Shown: one piece after another, positions 46,510-58,500 of the stretch
Position numbering within the stretch: the stretch's first letter is position 1
Layout: every line of letters starts with the position of its first letter
Assembly: GCA_001579985.1 (NCBI GenBank)
Contig: LRSR01013501.1
Coordinates: forward strand, 1-64,000
Reading direction: 5' to 3'
DNA: 64,000 nt
Origin: Hypsibius dujardini
Taxonomy: Eukaryota; Tardigrada; Eutardigrada; Parachela; Hypsibiidae
Notes under the pieces: generated by a model
What the model was told of the DNA's origin: nothing
Database searches by the model: none
What the model saw: the letters and a program-made list of their open reading frames with translations, nothing else
Program-made: the position numbers and the translations under genes

Positions 46510-49500
46510 ATGTTACTGCCATATGATTTACTGTTAGGCTGCCTTGCAGTGAATGTAATGACCAGATCGGCAACGCCCATTAGCGTGCCAGACAACCGTC
46601 CCATCATTCGGATCGCCGGACTGACTGTCGGACCACCGGACACTGAGAAGACACTGAGTACTGACCCTTCCTTTAGTAATGCTCTCCAGTGGATCCGCCC
46701 GTTTGCTCGCTTGGCTCTACAGGAACTCACTAATAGTTACGGACATATTTTTCGATTCTACCATTCCTATCTCTACGACGCCGATCGGGCCCTCGGATAT
46801 CTCCTGCCAGATGACGCGGAAAATTTGGTCGCTGAGTTCTTCTTCAAATACAATGAAACTACCCATGGCCTCGCCATTATATCACCCTGTGAGTATTATC
46901 GCTTCTATCTATTTTAAAGAACGAATTTTATATATCGCACTTGCGCTGCTGTTGATTAAGACGACATTTTCAGGTTCGAGAGACCAAATTCAAGCCGCTA
47001 AAATCTCGGAAGGTTCGTTTCGCGGTAGCTGACAAGTCTTATAGTTACCCTCAAAACAAATTTGTTAATTTTGTTAATTAATAGTTTTTGACAGAATTTT
47101 TGATTTCGAAAGACGCTGGAAGATTTCATTTTTTTCTGATTCTATTTAAGCTGTAGAAACTTTGATTTTGTGGAAAAGGTTTGCCTAAACAATTTCCCTC
47201 TCCAAATTTAATTTGGAATTGACTGGCATCAGCAGACTCTTCTGTAAATATCGAGGATTAAGTTACGTGTAATTTCTGGAATGCACTCGAAAGTTACTGG
47301 GCAGGATTTACAACTCTGATTCCTTTCATTAAAAAGTAATTTACCGATACCAATCAATTTCAAATTAAATTTGGAGATGGGCATCGTCAAACATCGTGAA
47401 ATCAAATCAGGCCTTACGGTCATATTAAAACATGTATCTCAGACTTTTATTTAAGTTTTAATCAGATTTGTTGGCTGATTTATATTTTGCCTGTCTGTTT
47501 TTCTTACATATATTTTAGCAACTAAATGTGCTAATTCAAGTATTGTAAAAACTAAGCAAACAAAAACTAAGCAACGAGTTATTAAATGTTTGAGTTAAAG
47601 TATATTTTAGTTTCTTTTATAGTTTCTTTTAGTTTGACCATCCTAAACGGACAGGCAACACATACTGTACATGTCTTACCAGGGACAATTCGCACAAGTG
47701 GTGGGAGCGGCGTTCGTTTTGAATGTTGTTTCCTAGCACAAAGCGAATGCCGCTGCCACCACTTGTGCGAATTTCTACAGTAACGTCCACACCCACAACC
47801 TATTTGCTGTATATTTTTTTAAGAGTACTTTTTATTTCTGATAATTTTCGATATAGCTATTGTGGGTGTGGTCCCAACAAATTTTTTTATGGCATAATTT
47901 TAAGGTTGAGCAAAAACTGGAATATTCCATTTCCTTTGATTTTCACTGTAAAAACGCTGTAAAATGCCATTTTCCAGAAATAATTTAGCAAACATATTTT
48001 GAAGTTATCTCCCCCAAATGTCAATTTGGAATCGATTGGCATCAGCCGATTTTTGTTTCCGATATCGATGGGCGGAGTTATAACCAGCTCCTGTAAGATG
48101 CGTCATTAATTTTCAGCCCGTTTTACTATTGAGTAATACTTCCCGCCCCCTGGCGTCAAAGATCTTTCAGCTGATACCAAGCGATTCCAAATTGAATTTT
48201 GGTTGAGACAACGCCAAAATATGTTTGATAAAAAAATTCTAAAAAATAGCATTCTTACAATGACAATCACAAGAAATGGAATCCTCCAGTGGTTTCCCAA
48301 CTTTAAAATTTTGCCAAAATTTTTTTTTTAGGACAAGCCCGACTTAACATAAATCGAAAAGCGTTATAAATACAGCACTATGGAAAAAATATACAGCGAA
48401 TATATTCTTGGTGTGGACGTTGAAAATGATCCCTGGTTAAATGCATTGTCCTAACAAATCCGTTCTGGGATACTAATTCCTATGAGCTAGCTCGTCTATG
48501 TCAAAAAATGGAACACCATGACTTAAAAGGTCACGTTGTAAATGAGCTCGTCCCTCTTTCAGAACTGGACCTCTTACTCATGTGCAGGTATATGTGACTT
48601 TTCAGCACAGCTTGCCTCTGAAATAATTACTGTATATGTACAGAGTGAGTGCCTTGACAATGACATTTTTAACGCATTCAGTGTGGGAAATGGACTTTCC
48701 TTCCGGGAGTACCCGCAGCGCATATCCACTTCAATTTACCCAGGAGAGGCCATCATACAATTCCTCTTGGCTTTGTTCAAGCAAACCGGCTGGACCAGTA
48801 CCACATCTCTAATTGACGATGCCAACATTGTTAAGGAGGGCCTTAATCGGTACTGCGGCTATATATATAATTGTGTTGCTCGTACAGTACAGGCAAATGA
48901 ACACAACAGAAATAATAAAATATGTTTTAAAATATTTGTAACAGTATAAAAAGTAGGCTTTCTAGTGTTAATTTGTCCAATTCAACACCATGACATTTTG
49001 TGCAAATTTAATCCGGAATCGATTGGGTCTAGCAAAAAGAATGCCGGAAGTGAGGAGGCGGAGCTCTCTGCTAATAAAAATCTGGTTCGACATGAATGAT
49101 CTTATGCTAATTGGTATATTAAAACTTCTGCCACTCAGTTTACTTGTGCAGGACTTTTTACGCACACCAACATATCTATAAACTAGAGCCCTGCGCGGTT
49201 AGAAAAAATTGAACCGCAGCCCGCACCGCGACCTGTTTTCTAAACCGCGGCCCGCACCGCACCGCAGGCAACCCTTAAAACCGCACCGCCGCAGCCCGCG
49301 GGCTGGCACCCTCAAACCGCAAACCGCACCGCCAGTTTTAGAACCTAATAAAATATACGTATACAAATACGGAAACAATACGTAAATACGTACATATTTA
49401 CATACATACGTGTACGTCATGTACGTATTTTCAATACGTAAAACAAATCAGATTGCGCCTGCCTCTGTGGGATAATGGACAATTGATTGATTGCAATAGA

Positions 49501-52500
49501 GAGGTTGAAGCATTTTCGGCGTAAGAGTAGCGTAAGGTAACCTTAGGCAATGCTTTTTGAATTCTGCGCCATTTTTTGGAAAATACCAGCTCGTCAAACC
49601 GAATATTTCTGCAGTTCCATCATTCGATTTCTTTTCTCGTGTCTCTGTTTCCTATCATGAAATACAAATCCCTTCTGCATGGGGATGGCATTAAATGTCA
49701 AATGTCAAATTCAAATCAAATCAAATCATGTTTCACGGGAAAGAGGAGTAATAAGAAATCAAATGATCAAATGATAAAATGACTTTCAAAATCAAATCAA
49801 ATCAAACTCTAGCTTTTCGCCATTTGATGCCATCCCTACTTCTATTGACGTATGCGAATGGTCTTTTAACAGACGAAAAGTTTGGTTACTCGAACGGTGG
49901 CATGTGCGACAAAAATCGGCCTCTAAATTTTTTATTTCAGTTGAGTTGATAGTTTTCTACAACTCAGGTGGCTAGTTGCTACTGTTGCTTAAAAATTTGA
50001 GTCAAATTCCAGTAAATTGACCAGGGTTAAGTACAGTCAACGACAAGATTGAGTGTAATGGAGGGTCCGGGGGATGGACAAAAGGGGCGGAGTAGGGGGT
50101 GGTTTTCAAACAATCGAACAATCAACCACTCGACTTGCAGCGGTTGCTTTGTTTCTAATTTTTCCCATTTTCAACCATGCCTTTTCAGAGTGAATTCAAG
50201 TTTTGAATGCAATTTCCGCTGTTTCATTTTGTTTAAATACGCTAAATTATTTTAAAATCATTGTGTGGATTCGATATTTTTGCACAAAGTAGTGAGAGAT
50301 TGCTTGATTGTGTTGACTGTTCCGTTTCGTTGTTCCTGTTTTTCAATCTACACCGGCTTCCATTGATTGTTCTATTGTTTGATAAGTTTTATTGTTCATA
50401 TACGATATCGGTTGATTGCTCGATTTTTTGCTCTCCACCAATTTTGTTTCCGATGTTGCTTTTTGTTTTTGATGTTTCTTCAGCTCGGTGATGTCATGAA
50501 ATTTTAAGTTCTCATCCATTTTGTACATAGCTTTCATTCTTTGTATAACTGGACAATAAATTCTTTGTTTGAAAATGGAACAAACAACTGCTGGGAGTAA
50601 GGTGGTTGATTGTTCGATTGTTTGAAAACCACCCCCCTGCTCCGTCCCTTTTGCCCATCCCCCGGACCCTCCATTACACTCAATCTTGTCGTTGACTAAA
50701 TACTGAATTGTTCTTACACCGTGCTTACGTCACCGCGTAAGGCCCACTACTCCTTACAACGAGGGTAACGCATGCGGCGTAAGAGGTAAGTTTGGCTACG
50801 CCCGCGCACGATTTCAATTGGTTGATTTCCTTACGCTTAATCTTACGCTACTCTTACGCACGTTGCTTCAACCTCTCTAATAACTATTTATGGTATCAAA
50901 AAGCGGCAAGTGCGGTTTGCGGCGGATTTAAAAAGTTAAACCGCAACCGCGAAGATGGAAACCGCGGCCCGCACCGCAGCCCGCGAACAAGCCCAAACCG
51001 CACCGCCGCAGCCCGCCGCGCGGGCTGCGGCGGTGCGGTGCGGGCTGCGGTGCGGTTTGCAGGGCTCTACTATAAACATACAGGAGTAAGCCGTTTGCAC
51101 GCGACCACTTCGCAAATTCTCAACGTCTGTGCACATTTCCTAACATGTTTAAAAATTTAATTTTTCAAATGAATAAAGCAATGAGTTTCCTGCATTTTGA
51201 GTGACCTTGGATGTTGCAACGTCATCCACAGCACAATGCCAACCGGTTTTGCAAAACCGTGTGCAAAGCTCAGCGTGCTGGCTTTTCAATCAGCTCATTT
51301 TGGCAGAAAAACTGTCTTGACAGAGCCAAGTGATAGTACTCAATTTTTGAATATGAATAAAAAATTGAGGCGGAGAAAATGGTTGGAGAAATAATAAATT
51401 GGTCGCGTGTAAATTGTTTACCCCTTTACAGTAAGAGGTTTGCACCTTATACCATCGTTGTTTGTTGATTATTTGAATTTAAGAAATTGACCATAAATTC
51501 CACACATATTCTACAATAATTTTGCAAAAAAACCTTTTAATTCGTTTTTTAAGAATGAAAAATGATAAAGAAACCTTGTGGCTATTTTGGTTGATAAATC
51601 ACGATTTTGGTCTGTTTGCCATGTCGTGCGCGGCATTGGGACAGTTACGGTACCTCGCATATAAAACTGTTTCCGTTTCTGACGTTCAAATATAAAGGGC
51701 AATGCACGACACTTTTGAGAGCTCCTTCAACTGCAAAGACCTTCGCTATCCCTGCAACATCACCTATAGCGCCTTCCGTTACAACACCTTCTTGCCGGAT
51801 TACCTTCAGCGTATTAAGCAATCGCTGCAGACAATCTCCACTGTCAGCCGCAGTCAGTATATACCGCATGCTAATTAGTCTTTGCTTACTAATCAATGTC
51901 ATTGGCTCATACATTCCTTGTACTTCGTAGTTGTCTTTCTGTTCGGGGCTGGCACTTCGAGTCGACTCGTGATGGTACACCGACTCATTCCACTCCTTAC
52001 CTATTTTCCTGTAATTTCTAAACTAAACTTTAGTTATGAATCATAACCAAAGTTTAACTAAAAAATAAATTACAGGAAAATAAGTTCAGGATCGTATATT
52101 ATGAATATATCATAACTCCGATGTATTCCAGAAAACGGCGGACGAATTGGGAATGACGAACGGTGAATACGTTTTCATCATGATGTCGCTCGAAAATAAC
52201 GGCCTTTCCACCAATGGGGTCGTCGATAACAATTGGATAATTACCCCGTTTAACGATAAATTTGTAAGTATAACTTGATATTAAATTATATTAACTCTTT
52301 GCTATGTTTCCGTTGCTGATTTAACATAAATCGTTGTTAGGGGATCCCATTCCAAGTTTATCCCGCCAAAGCTGCTCTCATCCTGAACTTTGTCTTGAGC
52401 TATACGGATCAATCGGTGAAAGCAGTGAAAGAGTCCGTGCTCAACATCAGTAGAGACTATTTCCACTTCCCCGTCCCCAACAATAAGGTTTTAACGCACC

Positions 52501-55500
52501 AAACAGCCCGAATTTGCCTGGCCATGTAACGTGGCCATCTAACTGTTTCACCTTTCAGTTGTCAACGTACTTTTATCCCTACTTCGAGTCGCATCTCATC
52601 TTCGGACAGGTTTGTCCTTGCGATTACAATTAGTTCGTTATCATTTATTTTACTGTTTAGTATCTACTCTACTTACTGGGTTCGGCATTCGAATACCGAA
52701 AGTTTAGTACTAAATTTTTTTTAAATTTTAATTTTAATACTAACTAAACCTAATTTAATCAATTAATTAAATTAGTTATTTAAAGGCTTGACAGTTTTGT
52801 ACTAAAATTCGTAATGCTAAAATTTTGCAAGTATGATTTTTCTGCGGCCTCAAACAGTTCCATAATGAGGCCTTTCGGATTTCAAGGTAGACATACGTGC
52901 TCCTGTGCGTTGTGATAAACGCGCCATTGTTTGAAATTACTAGTAGTGTTGTTGTTTTCGCAATTCCTTCTGGTCTTGACGGAGGCGGGTTCGGTGCCGC
53001 CAAAAAATATTACCGAATCCGGTAAACGCTTGCATATACGTATCTAGATATTATTATTTAAGTGCATGATACACGTATAATTGTAGATCCTTAATCAATC
53101 GTATACGGAAACTGGAAAAATATTACGCGGAGCAGAGTTGGCTAAATGGTTTGTTAACCACACTTTCGACCTTCCGACTGGAGAATTGGCCATCGGTGAA
53201 AGCGGCGAACGCAAGTGTGACATTCTGGGAAGCCTCATCAATAGCACTGGGCAACTTGTGGTAAGAAATGCTTTAAAAAATAGCCAAAAATACGAAAATA
53301 CGAGAAAAAATAACGAAAAAATAACGAAAACAGGAAAACTACAAATATTCACCCAATTTAACGAAAGTAAAAACACGGGAAAACTAAAATTAATAAAATA
53401 AGGAAAACTAAAAAACTGAAAAAACTCAAAGTCAAAAACACTCAATAACTAAAACTTCGGAACGTCTTAAAAAATATGTTTGCCTCGCCACACTTAACTG
53501 GTCCCTAACAGCGTATCTTTCCGAAATTGACGCAGAAAAATAAATGTTACATTTTTATGGTTTTTCGTTTTTCTATGTTTTTTTCACTTTTCGCTAAACT
53601 GAATTTTTGTAGTATTTTCGTTTTCTTTTTTCGTTTTTTTCGTAATTCTTCTGTAGGCCCTTTAAAAATTACCAGGATGCCTAGCGGAGTAGCGCAGTTG
53701 CACATTGAGAGGTCAGAAGAGGCATGGCCGAGGTAGTCAACATTCTAGACTCCCTTGTAAAATAAACTGCCGAGGGTTCGCTGGGCAGTCGGACCGCGAT
53801 AAACAATACGTCATTGGGTTTACGCATACTTGAAAAAATGTAAGTACTTCTAAACCGGCAGACCGTGCTGAAATATACCTATCATGACGGCCAATTGAGG
53901 GACGTAGTTCCCGCTAATCCTTACTGGCCCGGAGGACAGTGGCCACCACCTAACGAGCCATTTTGCGGATTTCTACACAACAACCCCAAATGCTCAGGTC
54001 TGTCGAATATCGCATGTAATTTATGGTAATTTCACTCGGCATATTTCAACTTCAATCCACTTATTAGCAAATCAAATACAATTTTATTTCGTACTCCATA
54101 ATTACACACATTTGCAGATACGTCCCAAAAGAAAGTCTTGGCCGGTGCGGTTGTAGGCTCCTTGCTCTTCCTCATCTTAAGCATAGGAACAGTGGTAGCT
54201 TGGTAAGTTATTAGCCATATGTTGGTCCGTGACAAATGCATCAACTGGCGTTACTTCAGGATGTGGCATCAGTCGGTGCTGATGAACGCGTCGTGGTGGC
54301 AAATGAACCTCGACATGACCGAACCGGACACCGGCTCCATGTCCAGCCGGTTGTCCTTGCTCCGACGCGGCGACGCGGACACCGCCTCGATCATCGCGAG
54401 GAAACACACCTGTATCCTTCGCTTGAGGACTGGACTCATTGTCTGGAAATCGCCCATTCGAGCGCTCGACGCAGACGGTCACTTCCGCATTACCTCCGAC
54501 CTGGCGAACCTCCTATCGCATGTAGGCTTTATAAAGCTGCTGGCAAGCATTTTTTATTATTAACGACATCTTTCGACAGGTTAAGAATATTCACCACGTA
54601 AATGTCAACAACTTTGTGGGCATCCTCACTGACACCGTGCCTGCCTGCATCCTGGAGGAATACTGTCCACGGGGTTCGCTCGACGACCTCCTGGAGGGTC
54701 TGCACCTAGATATGGTCAGCAGAGACACCTTTAGGGCCCTTAAAGATCGAAACTGGAATCCTTGACAGGTGGACGGGGCCGAGGGGGGAGTTGCAAAATG
54801 GACTTTTTTCAAAAGTTAACCGAAAGTTTTATAGCTTATGGGGGTTTGGGGGTTTAATTTTCAAGGGACTCTGGGATTTCACACATCTTCAAAAAATTGG
54901 TCTTCAGATCAGATTTAAATGTTTTTGGGATTCAAAACAAAAAATTTAACAATGAAGTTAAAAACATTTAGAAATGATCTGAAAATAAGGTTTTCGACAA
55001 ATATTTTTGAAACCTCGCGGAGTTAAAGGCACTTGGGAATTAAGCCAACAAACCCCATAAACTTTAGGTTACCACTATAGTTCCCCCATGCACCTCCTTA
55101 TACTATTGTCACCCCTTTTCACCCCTGTTACACCAAAAGTCGCCCCTTTCTCCACATAATGTGAATTTCAAACATCAAGCGAGCTTAATGACGTTTGTGC
55201 TCATCATTTAGTTCATATTCATATGAGCTGAACCTCTCAAGTTATTAGAAATCTCAGCTGGAAGTCACAATTTACTTAAAATGCCATTACAATCAACTTT
55301 AGCTGAGCTTCGTGAAATACAATTGTTTTGCCACCTGAACCACCTCCCAGGGGTCTTGATTTTGTTCCATAAGGGGGCTCCGGGAAATCAGACCCCCTGA
55401 ACCCCACAAGTTTTTAAATTATCAGGAACAGTAGGCCGAATTTTGGGTTCAATTTTGAAAAAAACTGCATTTTGCCCCTTTGCCCATCCCCTGGCTCTAC

Positions 55501-58500
55501 CATGAAGGGTTCTGGATTCGACTTGTAAAGACCCTAAACACGCCCTTGATGGGTCATATTACAATGACATTTTTCTTCCGTCGTTCTCTAAAATCGGTTG
55601 ATAATTAGACCGTTTTTGTTTTAGGACATGACGTTTTCCTTGATGATAGACTTCATTCAGGTAATAATAATGATTCCGCGAAAAATTATTTTGACGTTTG
55701 TTAATGATGGAGTTTACTTATAGGGCTTAGTGTATCTGCATGATTCGCCGCTGAAATTGCACGGGAATCTGAAGAGCTCTAAGTGTCTGCTGGATAACCG
55801 ATTCGGCCTCAAAATCTCCGACTTTGCCAACCATAAATTGATGCGAATCTTCAATTCCGCCTCCTTCCGACGGAAAAGCTCCTCCCGAACCCTCGATCTC
55901 CGTGCTGGCTATGACAACTACTTCTGGACTGCCCCGGAGGTTCTTCGTGGCAGCCTTCCCGACGCGGAAAGCGACATCTACTCCTTTGCAATCATTGTTT
56001 ATCAAATTCTCGCGGCTCGCTCCGATCCTTACGATAACGACCAGTTTTCCGCTCAAGGTTAGTTCGGGTATCATACTTTCCTATTTTTTAAAAATTCTTT
56101 ACATAATTGTCTATTACTTGCAGCAAATTCATAAAAATTAAATTTATTTTAGTATTAATTAAAATTAATCTTTAGCTTGAAAGATTTAAAATAATGAAAT
56201 ATTTAAAAGTTAAATACGTCAATACTAACGAAACACTAATCATCATTAATTGTTAAGCATAGAAATCAGCAAAAATATTTTAAAGTGACACTTACACTTA
56301 CACTTTCGTAGAAGTAATTGAGAACGTGAAATCCTCGACACGTGTGCCACCGATGCGACCTACGCTGGAGTTCGTGCCGACCCATTTTGCCCACGAACTC
56401 ACGCAGGTGCACAAGATCATCTCGGACGGATGGGCCGAAGATCCAGCAGCGCGACCGGGCGCACACTCCGTCAGAAAAGCACTGGACCAGGCGATGCTGA
56501 CTGTCGGATTGGATGGGAGTCGTTCCTTGTTCGACCGCATTATGGGTCGTCTGCAGAGTTATGCCGAGAACTTGGAGGAGGTTGTGGAGCAGCGCACGGA
56601 ACAGCTGATGGAAGAACGCGGACGCTGCGATATGATTCTTGGCGAAATGCTGCCAAAGTAATGCTATGTCTGTTAGGGATGACAAGTGCTAAAGGTAGCC
56701 AGTAATGGTACTTAATTTGCATTTGTAGTCAGAAGTTAGTTACTATTTCAAACTATTTTTAATTAATTTTGATAGTTTTAATTTTAACGAGGTTCAGCTT
56801 TTCGTCTTTAATAAATTATAGGATTCAGTTTCTTGGTTGAGAAGCTAATACCCTAATACCAAAATATGTACTACTGAGCTTTTATTTTTAATATTACTTC
56901 CGTTGTTCAAGTTTGTTTTAATTCAACACTTTTAATAATTGTTTTTGTTATATTGAAAATAAAACACCACAAATAAAGCACCAATCACCAATTGTTCAAT
57001 TCACAGAGCAGCTATCCAGCTTCTACGGAGCGGTCAAGCAGTCGAGCCTGGTTGGTTGACGTTGTCTGTAATGTACCATATTGACCACGGAAGGTGGCAG
57101 CACTATAGCAAGCTCATCCTGATACATATATATATTTGCTTTGCAGAGTACTTTGAGCAAGCAACCGTTTTCTTCAGCGATCTGGTTGGGTTTATCGACT
57201 TCGTCGATCGTTCGAGTCCGATCACCGTGCTGGAATTTCTTCATCTCGTTTATTCCCGCTTCGACGACATCCTCACCAATTATGACGTCTACAAAGTGGA
57301 GACTATCGGCGACAGTTACATGGTAAAACCTGCAGTAACTTTATTCTTTTTTTTCATCTAATATTTTCCGGTTTTTTTGGAAAGGTTGCGAGCGGATTGC
57401 CAATTCGAAACGGGCAGGAGCACATTCGCGAGATCTGTCGCATGGCCTTGGCGCTGCAAAAGATCTTCCCGCGTCTCTACAGCAGCAATGACGGGGACGA
57501 CCAGAAGCTGAGCCTGCGCATTGGAATCCACACTGGTAGGAATGTTTTCCGGTTTGTTTTTTTTAAGGAGAAAGAGCCACTTGTAATAAGGAATTTTTCA
57601 GGCCCAGTTGCAGCTGGAGTTGTCGGTCAAAAGACTCCGCGATATTGTCTGTAAGTGCGAAACTACAACGGAAATATGAAAATATGGATATTGAAGAAGG
57701 GAGTGTAAATGTGCAATATAAATGTTAGATTCGGTGATACGGTCAACACGTCAAGCCGGATGGAGAGTCACGGACTGCCCGGTCGCATTCATTGCAGGTA
57801 TTTTTGGAAAACAATACAGCACAATACTGTTAATTAATTAATTAATTAATAAAAAAAAAATTAAAAAAAAAAAAAAAAAATTTAATTATAATTTTAATTA
57901 TTAACATTAATTAATTAGTTAACAATAATAACAATCTAACATCTAACATTTATTCTACACCATATACAGTCAGTCCCAAATTGTCCTCCGGTTCGTGCAT
58001 TTCACAGCTTAAAAAATAACTCAAACTCCTCCCCTAAATGCACACTTCTGGTCAAGCAAACCACGCCTACCGACCAATCACGAACTCCAAACACCGCAGT
58101 AATCACTGAACTCCAAAAGACTGTCAGAGATTAACAAATTAAAAAAAAAAAACAGAAACCAAAACCGGGTAATAAAATGACAGAAAACATCAGAAAGCCA
58201 GTTTTCTCCTTTGCGAAAAAAATTCCCGATCTGCTTGAAAGTAAGCTTCATTCTCCGCATATCATGCACTGCCAGCACGACTTACCGAGGGACTTGCTTT
58301 TCAAACGCCATGATCATTCAACAATCAATAAATTAGAAAAATGAAATTTCGTCCAGAGGGCAGTGACACTTGTGGCAAACAGATGTTCAATCACTTGAAA
58401 TCAATGTAACAACAATTCCCTCAAGCTTTCAGGTAACGGCTGCGTGTACTTTTAACAGGGAATTGTCCGAATGAAATACTGATCCTTATCTTCTGCATTT

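Larger units (their letters stand above)
49176..51077. mobile_element. Non-autonomous hAT-type element with 8-bp target duplication
   Basis: The element spans 49184-51069 (1,886 bp), begins 'tagagccctgc' and ends with its exact complement 'gcagggctcta'. It is flanked on both sides by the identical octamer 'ctataaac' (49176-49183 and 51070-51077). An 8-bp duplication with short inverted ends is the signature of hAT transposons. Subterminal regions are long GC-rich repeats of CCGCACCGC/GCCCGC words, in opposite orientation at the two ends. There is no transposase. Two further inverted-repeat elements are nested inside it. It occupies the 2.85-kb intron between ectodomain exons 4 and 5 of the receptor cyclase. 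Confidence 0.88.

Noticed and set aside
54219-54601. Plus- and minus-strand frames alternative to receptor exon 13
   Set aside because: The frame beginning [13 protein letters not shown] matches receptor-cyclase kinase-homology sequence and splices in phase; the other frames do not.
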